A DNA stretch of 45,781 nt. Source: Phoronis australis (lineage: Eukaryota; Phoronida; Phoronidae). Within the stretch, counting starts at the first letter, position 1. The number at the start of each line of letters is the position of its first letter. Where the stretch lies: positions 101,257 through 147,037 of the forward strand of contig NMRA01000765.1 of assembly GCA_002633005.1 (NCBI GenBank). Direction: 5' to 3'. This document shows, one piece after another, positions 22,112-33,781 of the stretch. The notes beneath the pieces were generated by a model. That model was not told the origin of the DNA and did no database searches. It saw only the letters and a list, made by a program, of their open reading frames with translations. The translations under genes were made by a program, and so were the position numbers.

Positions 22112-24422
22112 CTGCAAAAAACATAGTAATGTCTTAACAATAGTGTTATGTGGTAGAAGGTATCGCCATTCTAAAATTACAGGACCTGAAGTTGTATACT
22201 CATTGAAACTAATCAACAGTGGCACAGAAACAACTAAATCAGATTCTGTGAAACAGAAAAGGACTTTCATGTCCAGATTTTATTAAAGTCTAAAAATTCA
22301 ACATTGCAGTGCAGCGTACACTGAAAATCACATTTGAGGAAGAGCTATTCAGTATCCATAGGGGGTCAGGACAAGAAAACCTTTGTTAAGCCATGTTTTC
22401 TAACACAACCCCTAATTGGAACAGTTGTATGACTAAGAGCAAATTCACAACAAAAAACTGCTTTCACTGACCTTGCATGTCAATTTCAAAGACCTATTTA
22501 TTGTGTGTGTCAACCACACTCATGACTTACAGATTTTAAGGCAGGTGGATACACAAAAAATTAAATTTGACTGTTTTTTTACATTTTTATGTCATCTTAA
22601 TCTTTAATTCTTGATGCACAGTATCCTGAAGAAAAATAAAATCATTCTGAAAATCCAAAGTAGTTTTTTAATTATATTTGACCAAGCTTCAGTAAGTCAT
22701 ATGGCTTGACTGATCACCAGCTTAATGACTGAAAAGTGGGGCGGAGCTTATACAAGGACACTAGTTCTATCCTGTAAACAAACATTGCGTAACGGCAATC
22801 GAGAGTGCTGTACCAGCTGACATAGATGTTGTAGCGAAACCAAGAATAAAATAATTCTATTTTTGACCATGTGAAAGTTGCTGGTGAAATGGTGAACTCC
22901 TGTTCCGAGCCTGAGCCTGTTTGTCATCTGCAAAAAAATTAAGCTGAGTACGCCAAGTCCTACCTCAGCTTGAGGAAAAACTGCAGCAATTGAGTGTGTG
23001 CAAGAGAAGTCGGAAAGGTGACGTGTCTTGCTAGAGGGAGCTGAGCATTGACGTGGGTGGTGTTGCACGATTCGATGACACTGCAGGCATGTGCTGTGAA
23101 GACAGGCAGCGCGTGCGAGACATGGACAACTACATGCCATCAGAGTAGAGTTATTGTGTTAGAAACGCGCCGTGGAGAAACTAAGCTGCCAAACTCAGTG
23201 GATTTTTTAACTTGCCGCCAGCCGTAACCCAAAGAATTAGAGTGTTCAACATAACAAAATTGTTCTAGTGCATGGATTCAAGGGTATCCCTGAATTAAAA
23301 CATGATATTATCATACGATTTCAGTGGAAAGCAAGATAAGAAATATTGGTAACTTGAGAATCTCACTCAAGCGACGCTATTTGTGCAGAAAGGGCAATTT
23401 CCTTATTCCAAAGTCCATTCGGTCAAAATGTTGGTGGTACAGACATGTGAAAATGCTGAACATTACGATGAAAGTAGTTCTCTATCCTCGTTGCCATGAA
23501 TACTGTTATGTAGAAAGTAACGCGGCGATTTGATATAACACATAATTATGTTGGTTGATGAAGAGACGGTAACTACATATAATATTGGAATACTAACAAA
23601 TAGGTCTATGTAATTAGAGAGTCTTTTAACACACTGAGTGGAGAGTTCAGATAAGTCGCATAAACAATCAACACATGGTTTTAATGATGTGTGGTCGGCA
23701 CACCAATACAGCAGACAACAGATCAACACTAAGCTCCGCCCACGTGACAGCCATATTTGTTTTGGTAAACAAACAGGTATGTCACATTTTCTAAACATGA
23801 AGTAAATATCAGCTTTATTTCCAGCACATCAACAAAAATTGGAACATAATGGCCAAGCATTCTGAATGAATTTTGACCTCAAGTGGCAATCGATGCCCGC
23901 TTAACTTCAAACTTAAGGCGTTTTTCTTGGCTGATGATTTCCGGGTAGTGATAAGATTCTCGGGTCTATTTTTCCACAACACTTGTGTCAATTTTTACGA
24001 AATTTGCAAATTTGAAATCCTCTAGGACTGAAGTAAAATCACGTGTCAGGGTTTTTTGATACATGGACCAGATTTTTAGTTACTAGTGACCAAATGACAG
24101 AAAGTGGCATGCTTGCCACAACTCACACGCAAAAATGCCACAATGTCAAGATCATAATGATTTTGTACATATATTTGGTATGGATAAGTAGAATATTACT
24201 AAGGAAAGAGTTGATGATAATCCCTGTGCATTTTGAAAAAAAAATGAGGCAAAATTGGATTTATCGAAAATTAAAAAATACGATATTTATAAAAACAAAG
24301 TACAGTAAGAACTTTTTTTTTTTGATTTTTGCCACGTTCAGAGTCATTTCTTACTAGCTAAAACCTCCTTTACACTTATTATAGATACGAACCAGGAGAT
24401 TTGACCCGTGTATACACCCACC
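22112..24422. other. intron, no gene seen
   Basis: The minus-strand frame 23140-22748 (130 codons, cysteine- and histidine-rich) shows no known domain. The pair GTGGGGCGGAGCTTA (22736) and TAAGCTCCGCCCAC (23728) is inverted about 1 kb apart and could be the ends of another decayed element. The evidence is only this one word. Confidence 0.4.
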
Positions 24423-24680
24423 TTAAAGGCAAAGACAACCTTTTTGCATGTTATTTTTAGCAAAAAATAAGATTCGTTGCTTATCCCAGACATATTTTCA
24501 AATTAATTACAGCTTTTCGTAATTTAATTAAATATTTGTTCTCTTCTCTGGAAGTGACCTTTTGGGAGACAAGAATTTCACACCAATTTCTTTTCATATA
24601 GTCCGACTATGAGAGCTGTCGATCTACCTCGGTTGGGATAAGTTCAGTCGTTGTTTGCTTTTGTTTACGAGTCAGTCAAC

Positions 24681-24734
24681 ATGCCACTCTGTTGCTGCGT
24701 ACTGGGATGTACTCATTATGGCCCACCAAAGCCT
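24681..24734 (+). pseudogene. THAP domain start exon, left arm
   Basis: An ATG at 24681 opens MPLCCCVLGCTHYGPPKP, followed by the donor-like GTAAGC at 24735. The start MP..C followed by C-x4-C and a short basic or proline stretch is the N-terminus of a THAP (C2CH) zinc finger. The remaining part with the C..H pair is absent. It is a mobile-element remnant in the arm of the foldback. Confidence 0.65.
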
Positions 24735-25182
24735 GTAAGCAGCCCTGCTGCGAAGTTGAGTAGTGGGAGTGAATACAGGTCCAATCAGTGAAGAGTTAAT
24801 TCATTTCGTCATTCAATGAACAGATCGGTGAGCCAAACTTTGATAAGTTTATTGTGGACATGTCTAAAGTATTGGAGCAATTGACCTATCGCAAGCTTCA
24901 CCCCCTTGCGTAATGTTGACTACGTAACAAACAATAAGTTTTACCTGGCAACGTGTTGTTTGTCGGGTAAAATGGCGGCTGGGATACCAAGGTGTGTCAA
25001 TAATGCTGCGTTCTAAATGGTCAGTTAAGCTGTCACTCAAAATCCTGGCAATAGGTCAATTTAGAAGGTGCCAGGTGTCTGGCGAGGGAGTCACACAGCG
25101 GAGTGTAAGCAGTTTGTGTGCTCAGCTCACTATCCAGTGGGAGTGTGTCGCGGTACACTCGGGCAAGAGGGACAGTTGTTCC

Positions 25183-25236
25183 TCTGTCCGTGAGACAATA
25201 ATGAGTACATCCCCGTGTGGAGCAACAGTGTGGCAT
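25183..25236 (-). pseudogene. THAP domain start exon, right arm
   Basis: This is the inverted partner of 24681-24734. It opens MPHCCSTRGCTHYCLTDRG and keeps the same C-x4-C pair and the ATG. The following frame, open to 25033, no longer looks like THAP. Having a first coding exon in both arms shows that the foldback copied the 5' end of its parent twice, head to head. Confidence 0.6.
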
Positions 25237-25682
25237 GTTGACTGACTCGTAAACAATAGCAAACGACGACCGAACTTATCTCAACTGAGATAGAACAAAG
25301 ACTGACTCAGCAGCTCACGGTCAGACTACCCGGTATATGAAAATAAATAAGCGTGAAATGCTTGCCTCCCAAAATGTCACTTCCAGAGTAGAGAACGAAT
25401 AATCAATTAAATTACGAAACGCTGTAATTAAGTGGAAAATATGACTGAGATAACAAAAAAACTTACCTTTGCTAAACAAGACATGATAAAAGGATGCTGT
25501 TGCCTTTAAGATACTCTGCGGACCAGTTACCATCCCTCCAAGCCTAAAATGAACTATACCCAATGGCTGAAAGTGATACTGGCGAAAGGAAATTTTGAAA
25601 TTTTGCAAAAAATGTGTAGATGAAAAAACGACAACGCATTTTTATTCACATTTCAAAAAATCATTTTCACTTCAGATCTGAG

Positions 25683-27170
25683 AACAACAGCAAGGTGGAG
25701 CATTGAAATGGACGTACGATAGCTTCTACAGGACATTTAACTATCAAAAAAATGGCCATTAATTAATGGCACACAATGCATCAAACCAACCAAATTCAGA
25801 AGGCAGCATTGTCTCTGTAAAACACAAATTTTTTCCAAATTTCATGAAAATAAGCCAAGGAAGTCTTAAGACATAGAAGCAAACACAAAAAAACAATTGA
25901 CACTTGGGGGTACAGCTATAGTCCAATAGGTCTGAAACTCATTGTCACCTGTTGCCATCACTATAAAAGCCCATCTGCCAAATTCTGCAAAGACTCTTCA
26001 AAGGGTTAAGGAGATACAAAGTGACATAGATGCAAAAAAAGCAAAATTGTCGCTAAGGGGTGCCAAAATAGTCAAAAACATGTGAAAATCAACATCAGCC
26101 AGGGTCTTCCCATCAGGAACACAGTTTAGTTGTCAATTTTTATAATCGTCCTTTGAGCGGTTTGGCAGATAGAGAGGCAGACGTCAAAAGCATACGCACC
26201 AATTTTTAAATGGCCCCCGTGGCGCAGAAAACACCAAATCTGTGCGAAAATGGGAATGCGTTGTCGTCTCTTAAATAGAAACCTATTTGCCGAATTTCAT
26301 GAAAATACATTCAACTATGAAGATGGAGGTAAATGTAAAAAAACATTTTGCTACTAGGGGGCACCATGAATTAGTTCGACATGTGTTACCATTTGTCATC
26401 GGCTCCATAAGGAACACATCTTTCAAAGCGTTAAGGAGATTTGGCTTCAGACACAAAAACAAAATCACCACTAGGGGGGGGCGATACAGTAGTCGGACCT
26501 GTGCATAAGTCAACACCAGTCCTAAGCCTTCTCATCAGGAACAAATATGTAAAATAATTCTTATATTGATCTTTTAACCGGTATTACAGATAGGGAGGTG
26601 GATATCAGAAAATGGATGCAAAAATAACAAAAAATGGCCACAAGGTGGCACAGAAAACATCAAATCAAAATGGCCACTAGCGGGCAACATAGTAGTCAGA
26701 CTTGTACGTGGCCATCTCATCAGCAAAACATCCATAAATCCTTATAATCCTTTGAGCGGCATGGCAGTTATAAAGCTGGGTGTTAGAAAACGGACTCAAA
26801 AATAACAAAAATGTCTACAAGGTGGCATTGAATTTCTGGAAGCCATTCGAAAATGGAATAGCATCTATAATGTTCTCATATTAAAAACCTGTTTGCCAAA
26901 TTTCGCGAAAATCCAACAAGGAACTCCAAAGATACAGATCAGAGGCAAATGTAAAAAAACTACCACCAGGGGGCACAGTGGTATTCAGGTTGATTGAAAA
27001 CTCGTTGCCATGTCGTCAGCCACATAAGAACACAGTCACATACCTGCCAAATTCCAATAAGATCCAGCAAGAGGTTTAGGGGATACAGCCACACACGCTG
27101 GATGCCCACACAGAGATGACAGCAAATGCACCCACATATAAATTTAAAAATATGTGGACGCATAACAACA
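25683..27170 (+). mobile_element. CTCF-box tandem element, copy 3 (oldest)
   Basis: The 5' end reads AACAACAGCAAGGTGGAGCA at 25683. The 3' end is an imperfect palindrome from 27132 to 27157 (CCACATATA...TATGTGG) followed by ACGCAT. Boxes lie at about 25755, 25898, 26047, 26210, 26351, 26468, 26638, 26674, 26815 and 26963. Most have lost one to three positions, but 26963-26976 (CCACCAGGGGGCAC) is exact. One box has two extra G (26468), and two boxes are only 36 bp apart at 26638 and 26674, so a monomer has been partly deleted. Confidence 0.72.
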
Positions 27171-27339
27171 GGCATTTCTCCGTTTTATTCAAAAACGTCA
27201 CTGATGAACTTTTTCCAATCTTTGCCATTACAAAAAAATAGGTTGGGGCATATCAACAAAGGAACAGAACCAGCAATTTCTATTACTTCTCTTTTCTTCT
27301 ATTGCACTAAACCGACTTTTGCTGTTCAAACCACGAAAA

Positions 27340-27416
27340 AATACAAATGGACGAACACACGGATGGACTGGGATGAGGGCACAATGCACCCACATATTAA
27401 TATGTGGGCACAAAAT
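27340..27416 (+). repeat. solo 3' end of the CTCF-box element
   Basis: The sequence CGAACACACGGATGGACTGG, then GATGAGGGCACAATGCA, leads into the 20-bp perfect palindrome CCCACATATTAATATGTGGG at 27389-27408. The same GGACGGA..GATGA..CATAATG lead-in precedes the palindromes at 5043 and 10008. Only the 3' end is present. Confidence 0.65.
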
Positions 27417-27675
27417 ATGTCCAGTTTTGAGTTATACTTCGTCAACATTATAAATAGTCTAGTAAATGCACAGTGGGCAGAGGGGAGGAGTTTTAATTTT
27501 TTTATGGAACTGATTCAGTGGAAATCCTTTATAAGGAGAGATTTGGAAAACACTTGAGTGTACTTTTTGCTACCAAAAATTGTATATCTGGACACCTATA
27601 AGCAATTTTTCCATAACAAATCAGTCACCAATAAAACTTAATGAAAACATTCATATCCATGGTAAGTTTCCTCAC
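27417..27675. other. intron, no gene seen
   Basis: Short intron stretch between the solo repeat end and the exon at 27676-27847. Nothing recognisable. Confidence 0.5.
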
Positions 27676-27847
27676 TGATGTAGCAGAACTTCTTTTCGTT
27701 GGCATCATACGTCCAGTCTCCGTTCTTATTGTCTCTGTAAGTGAGGGGGGCATCACTCATGTTTTGGTTCTTTACATGTGATGATAGAACTTTCACATAG
27801 TCAGGCATCATACGAACATACTGGCAGATAATAATCCAGTCCTTTCT
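27676..27847 (-). CDS. PKHD1L1: PKHD1L1-like exon: linker after first beta-helix
   Basis: The acceptor is TTTTCAG before 27847 and the donor GTGAGG after 27676. The exon is 172 nt, starting at phase 0 and ending after one base of a codon. It reads RKDWIIICQYVRMMPDYVKV, then SDAPLTYRDNKNGDWTYDAN and EKKFCYI. It joins the exon end SGLFSPIE (32409) in frame, and its last base forms an Ile codon with 22111. The W.Y.A.EKK..Y.I.G-like run across this junction is typical of the region before the second G8 in fibrocystin-L. Without splicing the frame would end a few codons later at TAA, so this could also be misread as a terminal exon. Confidence 0.85.
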
Positions 27848-30800
27848 CTGAAAACAAACAAATTAAAGGACTTCACTCCACTGACCTAGTACACCTCAAC
27901 ATAAGATCTGAGAAGGTGTAGAGAAGAGCATGGAAGAGCAAGTTCGAGGCATGAACAGGTGGTTTAAAGGAGAAAGCAACCTTCTTCATGTCAATTTTAG
28001 CAAAAATACAGTTTGCTGATTATCCCAGACTTATTTACAGTTAATAATGGCTTCCTGTAAGCTTACTAATTAGTCGAGTCTTACTACGCAAGTGACGCTT
28101 AGGGGTTGAAAATATCCTGCAATTTCTTATCACAGCAAACCTTGGTGAAATTCAGTCAGTTTAGCGCAGGCTTTATTGCCCCAAGTTTATTGCTCCTCTA
28201 TAATTCCGAATCTAATGCACCATGCATGACTATTGTCCAGCTCAGCAGAAGATAACTGACTTTCAGGGTACTACTTTCTCAGGTCAAGAGGTCATTCACA
28301 GCTGTTGCTATGATGGTGGAATGACTAACTTGCATACTATAAAAGGTAGAGATCTGTGATAATGTCTGGTGAACAACTGCACTAGGAAGCATGTACTTTT
28401 AGTCAAATTTTCTGCAAAATGTCACAAGAAAAGCTAAATGTTTTCTGAAAATAGAAAGATTGGATGATTTTTTACTGAACGCGAGGAAACAATGTTGCAG
28501 GAATATCGAGGCATGGCCAAATTTCATTTTATACCTCAAAATCAGTTTTCAAAATGTCCTTTTTATTTTATGCGGCTTTTCAAAATGAAAACCGATATTT
28601 TTATAAAAATCATTAATTACAGCATCAATTTTTTATGGTATCTTATTAAAAAACTAGCCAGTTTTGTCTGGAGAACAACATCGATAGCATAGTGTCAGTT
28701 TCATTTGTGTCAGATAAGCTGTTTTTGAGATAGCATGTTGGCAAAATTTCTAAATTTTCATTATTTTTACCACAAAGTAAGAAAATTTTAAACCTGGAGG
28801 AGAAGGTTTATATCGAAATTAAGTACGGCATGAACAGCTAAACCATTGATAGGCAGGTAAATTTAAAATGCGATATTCGAGCAAAAGTGAGGTTTATTAC
28901 AAAAAGAGTCAAAGCATCATTTTCCAAATCACTGTGAAGACAGGATATATAGAAAGTAATAAAAATGTAATACTGGTTAAAATCCCTTCTAAATACCGAC
29001 ATAGACACAAGCACAAAAGTTAAATACTCACAGGCTGTATAAGAATCAAACATATCCAAAATGACCAGGTACCAAAATGCAGTGCCACACAGCATAAAAA
29101 TAAGATTTTTATTACGACTGCTTCATGCATTTACTGCTGTGTATCACACTATGTACTACAGGAAGAACTTTATACTGAAACTTGCATGTCTATTATATAT
29201 CTATAAAATATCTACAAAAATACAGCAGAGCACAAGTATATGGAAGCACATCCACAGTTTCTCTGGAATAATACCGCAAAATGTCATATACAAGCCAGTA
29301 CACCAATCAGGTAACCAACTTGGTCCACAAAATACGATTGCCAGTAAGAAGACCTAGGTGTCACTACCAAATCAAATTTGTTAACGAACAATCTACAACT
29401 AATCTAAAGGACCAATAACATTTTGTGTATGCGACGTCAGGTGATGATGGACACACATCTACTCAGGAAATGCATTTAAGCCAAGGGCTCTAGTTTCATG
29501 AAAGTTTGTCATTGTATTGCAAAATGGTTATAGGCAGTAGACCCTCCAAAAATTTGCTCGCTTCATATGATAAACTCCATTTGTTGCCAACTAGACGCAA
29601 AGACCAGTGCATCATAGAAAATAAACCTAATACAATTATTAGTTTTCATTTTTTTCATTTTCAACAGTGAGCAGGAAGGACGTCACCTTTTAATTTAACC
29701 ACATATTATAAAATTGAAATTTGAGTGGAGGTGGCTATCTCAATGACAGAATTACAAGAACACTTGAAATGGAAGTCTTCTGAAGTTTTTTAAATTCATG
29801 TGTTAATCTATTAAAATAATAAACCAAAGGCATGAAGAAACATGACCTGAAGACGCCAGTGAACATATTATTTCAGGCCTTCATTATGGCAAGCTAATTC
29901 TATGCTCTGGTCACTGAGTCACAGAAATGAAAGAACAATCAGAGGACGATTATGATTTAATCCACAGTTCAAATTAAAATCAAGTGCTTTCAGTCGCAAT
30001 TATATATTTGGTTTCTACAGTGAAAGACTTTCAAGGTAGTTGAAGGTTACATCTACTACAGATAACTGAAATAATCTCAGTACAGTAAAGTTGTATGTAA
30101 GCCAAAATTATCAAACCAAAATTTTACCAAAATAAGTAACTTAGAATGCATAGTACTTTAGAGCACTTAAGCATTAAATTTAATTTACATTGATATAAAA
30201 GTGGACATGCCTAACTATTACCATGGCGACCAGAGGTGTTTCCTTACACTAGAATTCGACAAGCAAGATTTGAAAAAACAAGAAGTTACATGAAAAATGG
30301 ATTGCAGCCTGGAAGCTTCAAAATCCAACATAGCCTAATAATCTAATTAAGAGTACTAATAAAATCTACATTTTGTTGCCTTGTTAACTTGAATAAGAAA
30401 GCAATAAGTTACAAGGGATGTATTAACAGAACCATTCACACGTAAAGTTTAGAGAGTAGAACTATGCGCGTATTAGCTACAACGTTCTGAGTTCAGAGAG
30501 CAATTAATGAGTTGTTTGACAAAAGAAATGTTCGAAAAACTAATTCAGGTGTTTTTTATGGTTGGGAATGTTTATGCTTTAGACTCCGCAACCCAATGAA
30601 TTGTCAACGTCAGGTTTAGTGCGTCTGTCTCATCTCGAACGCCCGGCACGGCTAACTTGAGTTGCCATTCCGCATTGCGTGAAACATGCTATGTAATGAA
30701 GACAAGAATAGGAGGTCGACCACGTAGATTTTTCAGGCTCGATTCTATCGGAAGAGTTTTGTTCTGGCTGAAGCCGGCCAGTGTAGAAACAAATTTAAAG

Positions 30801-32408
30801 TATTCCGGGTGGCTATACACGTAGGTGGAAGCTATATCTACACAGACAGGCCTAAGTGGAGCAGTTTGACCCACGGAATTGTATCGTAATAGCATTTCTT
30901 ACTATTGCAGTCATTTAGTTTCTTATTGCCGCAAGCATTCACGTAAAGTATTTGCGTTTAACACTGATCTTTTTAGGAAATACGGTAAGCGCCTACTGCT
31001 GAGTTTCGAGAAATTTCAATTAAGTACCAGGGCACACAACAAGAACTGCCAGCGACATTGGTAAAATTTGCTAAACTCAGAACCTGGCTTGCATTTTTTA
31101 TATTTCAAGATCACACACATATGTCCAGTAACGTAGGCAGCAAATTAACCCTGTGAGGCACACTGTCCTTTTGGTCGCCACGGCATCCTCGGTAACCCAG
31201 CAGAACACATTTCCAGTAAACAACGTCGGGGGAATTTCATCAAAATAGGGAGAATTTGAGACCTTTCCATGAGGTATGAGAATTGTTCAAAATCCGAGAC
31301 TTTCTCTTCTAAATCGAATTGGGAGTGTTGGCAAAACCACCATCACATTTCTGTGGCCTGATTTTTTCGAATACATGTTTTATCTACTAAGTGCAGTGCA
31401 GTCGGAAAATAAGCGCCGCAGACGGAATTGCAGAAAGCACAGCTTCCAGAGGCGGCATGGTTCATGAAATTTGCCAGTATGGCAAGAAAATAAAGTGCCT
31501 AAGAGTTCAAGTATTATATTTTGAAGTAAATGCATCACCTGGGAAAATAATTTGTTACTTGTTATCATTCACATTGCCAATCCACCGTCTCAGAGGCTGT
31601 CGTTGCACTGGTTGTTATTGTCGATCTTTATCTCTAATAATTTGAACACTAGACTTTCTTCTCTAATAGTTTGTATGGCCAATTTTGTCTCTATTAATTA
31701 TTTGGTACACGAAGCTCTCTAGGGAAAAATAGTTCGTACACAAGTGCACGAACTAATAAAGAAAACATATTAACTACAACTAAATAGCTTTGAAACAACC
31801 ACCTTAAGCAATTTTTAAGGCGTTACTGAATGGATTTGGGTTGTTTACCATATGGAGCAAATGAGTTTAACGGACAACGTTATTTTATAGCATCACCAGC
31901 TGACTGACAGCATTGTAATACCAATAAGGGTTAATTATTTCTCCATCTTTTGAAATAATGATGTAACCTGGAATTATATGGATCAGCTAGTTCACATAAT
32001 TATCCAGTTTTAAGCCACTACTTCCCCTAATTGTTTACTTCTAATGTTATGGGAGTCAATGGTGACATTTGCTTCTCCCCTGTGAGGGACGCTGCAATAT
32101 TAAATCCTCAGACCTCATTACTGCAAAGTGATTTTGATCTCAGACCAAACTGTTCTGTGTACAAGGAGCAATGCTCCCCAAAACTCCAAAGTGTCCACAT
32201 TAGCGGGAAAGGCCTGTTAAGTGAATAGCCTGGTGCCCTACTTAAAACAGTATGTTGTTGGATGAAATAATACTGAAACATAGCACGGTTGTTTTCAAAT
32301 GACCCTTGACATTATGAAGCTAATGAATCTTAATATACTTGCTTGTTGACAAACTATAAGTTATCATGAAACGGTCAAGTTTTTTAATGTGCAGTTAAGG
32401 CCTCTTAC
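27848..32408. other. 4.6-kb intron, mostly plain sequence
   Basis: At 27964 a TTAA is followed by AGGAGAAAGCAACC and about 250 bp resembling one arm of the element at 24427, so a single arm of a Kolobok-like MITE lies there without a visible partner. Part of 31545-31640 matches the dispersed repeat near 17880. The rest is AT-rich with no protein-like frame. Short frames near 28492, 29061, 31276 and 31391 have no recognised content. Confidence 0.55.
27968..28250 (+). mobile_element. single arm of a Kolobok-like TTAA element
   Basis: TTAA at 27964-27967 precedes AGGAGAAAGCAACCTTCTTC, then ATTTTAGCAAAAATA and TTATCCCAGAC. These words stand in the same order and spacing as in 24427-24570. The inverted partner was not found downstream. 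The right boundary is approximate. Confidence 0.55.
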
Positions 32409-33781
32409 CTCTATGGGGCTGAAGAGTCCCGAATACGTGATTTTGGAAGGGGAGCATCTATCCCACTTGAGTGTGTTCTCATGACCAAGCAGAAGGTTAA
32501 ACATCCATCCAGGCATATACACAAAGGACAAACGCAGTGGGGACCATGGGGAAGAGTCACTTCCGTAAGAGTTGGTGGTAGTCACTGGTGCATAGTTACA
32601 ATACTTCGGAGTGACGACTTTCACGATAAATCGCGTCATTTTCACCGAGGGCTTACACAGACAAGATTTGACTTTGATGCTGTAATCTGAAATGGGTTTG
32701 CACTTGTCCGAAGGTAGAGTTTTCAGACAGGGAAGGATCTTCGATCCGGGCGACGAGTTATCAGCTAAAGTTCCGTCCATGTCATTAAGTATTGTCTCGT
32801 GTGTCCACTCAAAATAGCCACGTTTGGGTGAGTCGACAAATGATATTTTCCGGAACCATGCATTAAAGCCGCCACACAACGAATCACATCTGCAGTGGAT
32901 GCGAGTGACAGCAAAAGCGGATGACTTGTCGAGCTTGAAATTTACAAACTCCGTGTTCTCCACATACTGACCTTCAGAGACGGGCAAGATAACACCATGC
33001 TCAACTGGACCATCCAACTGCTTCTCACTTACATCACAAGCGATGATTGTCGAGTTGACTACGATTGCTTTGCCTCTTACCTCATGTGCAGATTTACCCT
33101 CAATGCCAGTTCTCGCGTTACAATAAACAACAAAATTGGCAAAAGTAACCTGTCCAACATTGACAAATTCCGCTCCCTTCTCATTATGCCAGGCAACAAA
33201 ATCTCGAAATACAGCAGGAACATGAGGCCCAGATGGAGCAGCACTTTCCCGAGGCAGGTACCACTCAAAGATCCACAGCCCAAACCAACCATTTGAATGA
33301 ACTGTATTATTCCAGAACACTCTTAGAGGCACGTATTGGGGCCAAATGTCTTTGTCATACGATGGACCGTCAGGATGTGCCTTTAAGCGGTACCAAAAGC
33401 CAAAATGACTGCCACCAGAAACTCTGTTGTGTTGAATCGTATTGTTAGGATGCGTTACCCAAAATGCCGCTGGGGTGACGTCATCGTTGAGCAGACTGGA
33501 GCTGTCTCGCACTTTTACCAGAAGGTTGTATTGGAAAGTGTTTCCCATCTCGATGCCATCTTCCAGAAACATGGCACCACCCATGATATTGTAGCCAACG
33601 TTGTGTTCAACCAGTACGTTGTGAGAGTTGTGTATGTTGACGGCGCGGTTGAACGTCCAGTGGATGGCGCAGCCACGCACGTATGATGTCTCGGCATTTC
33701 CCAGAAGGTGAAAATGTATTGGGTAACGTCCCAGACGGAATGCTTGGCCCATGTATGTCAGCTCCACATGAGAAATGTGAC
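32409..33781 (-). CDS. PKHD1L1: PKHD1L1-like exon: long parallel beta-helix exon
   Basis: The acceptor is TTTTGCAG before 33781 and the donor GTAAGA after 32409. The exon is 1373 nt with a two-base start phase and 457 full codons, ending at phase 0. Near the start is HVELTYMGQAFRLGRYPIHF followed by H; GRYPIHFH is the signature shared by fibrocystins, CEMIP and TMEM2. Then come YVRGCAIH, NRAVNIHNSHNVLVEHNVGY, NIMGGAMFLEDG, NTIQHNRVSGG and WNNTVHSNGWFGLW, which are regular PbH1 turns of a right-handed beta-helix. Further on WTHETILNDMDGTLAD matches the family's W.HE...DLDG(S/T)L motif. There are many N-x-S/T sequons and conserved cysteines, as expected outside the cell. No stop interrupts it. 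Confidence 0.97.

Larger units (their letters stand above)
24427..25505. mobile_element. TTAA-flanked foldback element with two THAP start exons (Kolobok-like)
   Basis: TTAA lies directly outside both ends (24423-24426 and 25506-25509). The arms are inverted copies of about 300 bp. The left end starts AGGCAAAGACAACCTTTT and the right end, read inward, AGGCAACAGCATCCTTTT, and both continue to GTTTAGCAAA or TTTTTAGCAAA. TTAA target duplications together with a THAP zinc finger are features of Kolobok transposons. The middle (24735-25032) is not a transposase. It is a non-autonomous foldback derivative of a THAP-bearing parent. Confidence 0.8.

Noticed and set aside
21817-22137. 106-codon plus-strand frame starting with an asparagine run
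   Set aside because: It is antisense to the exon 21893-22111 and to the CAA microsatellite.
22748-23140. 130-codon cysteine- and histidine-rich minus-strand frame as a zinc-finger gene
   Set aside because: Cysteine and histidine spacing fits no zinc-finger pattern I know, and there is no partner exon or promoter evidence.
22736-23744. A third DNA transposon bounded by GTGGGGCGGAGCTTA and TAAGCTCCGCCCAC
   Set aside because: Only one inverted word of about 14 bp supports it; no target duplication or coding remnant was seen.
25321-25608. A host exon ending at a good donor (AAAG/GTAAGT at about 25467)
   Set aside because: The stretch is one arm of the TTAA-flanked foldback and the peptide does not fit fibrocystin-L between exons 27676 and 22111, which join in phase without it.
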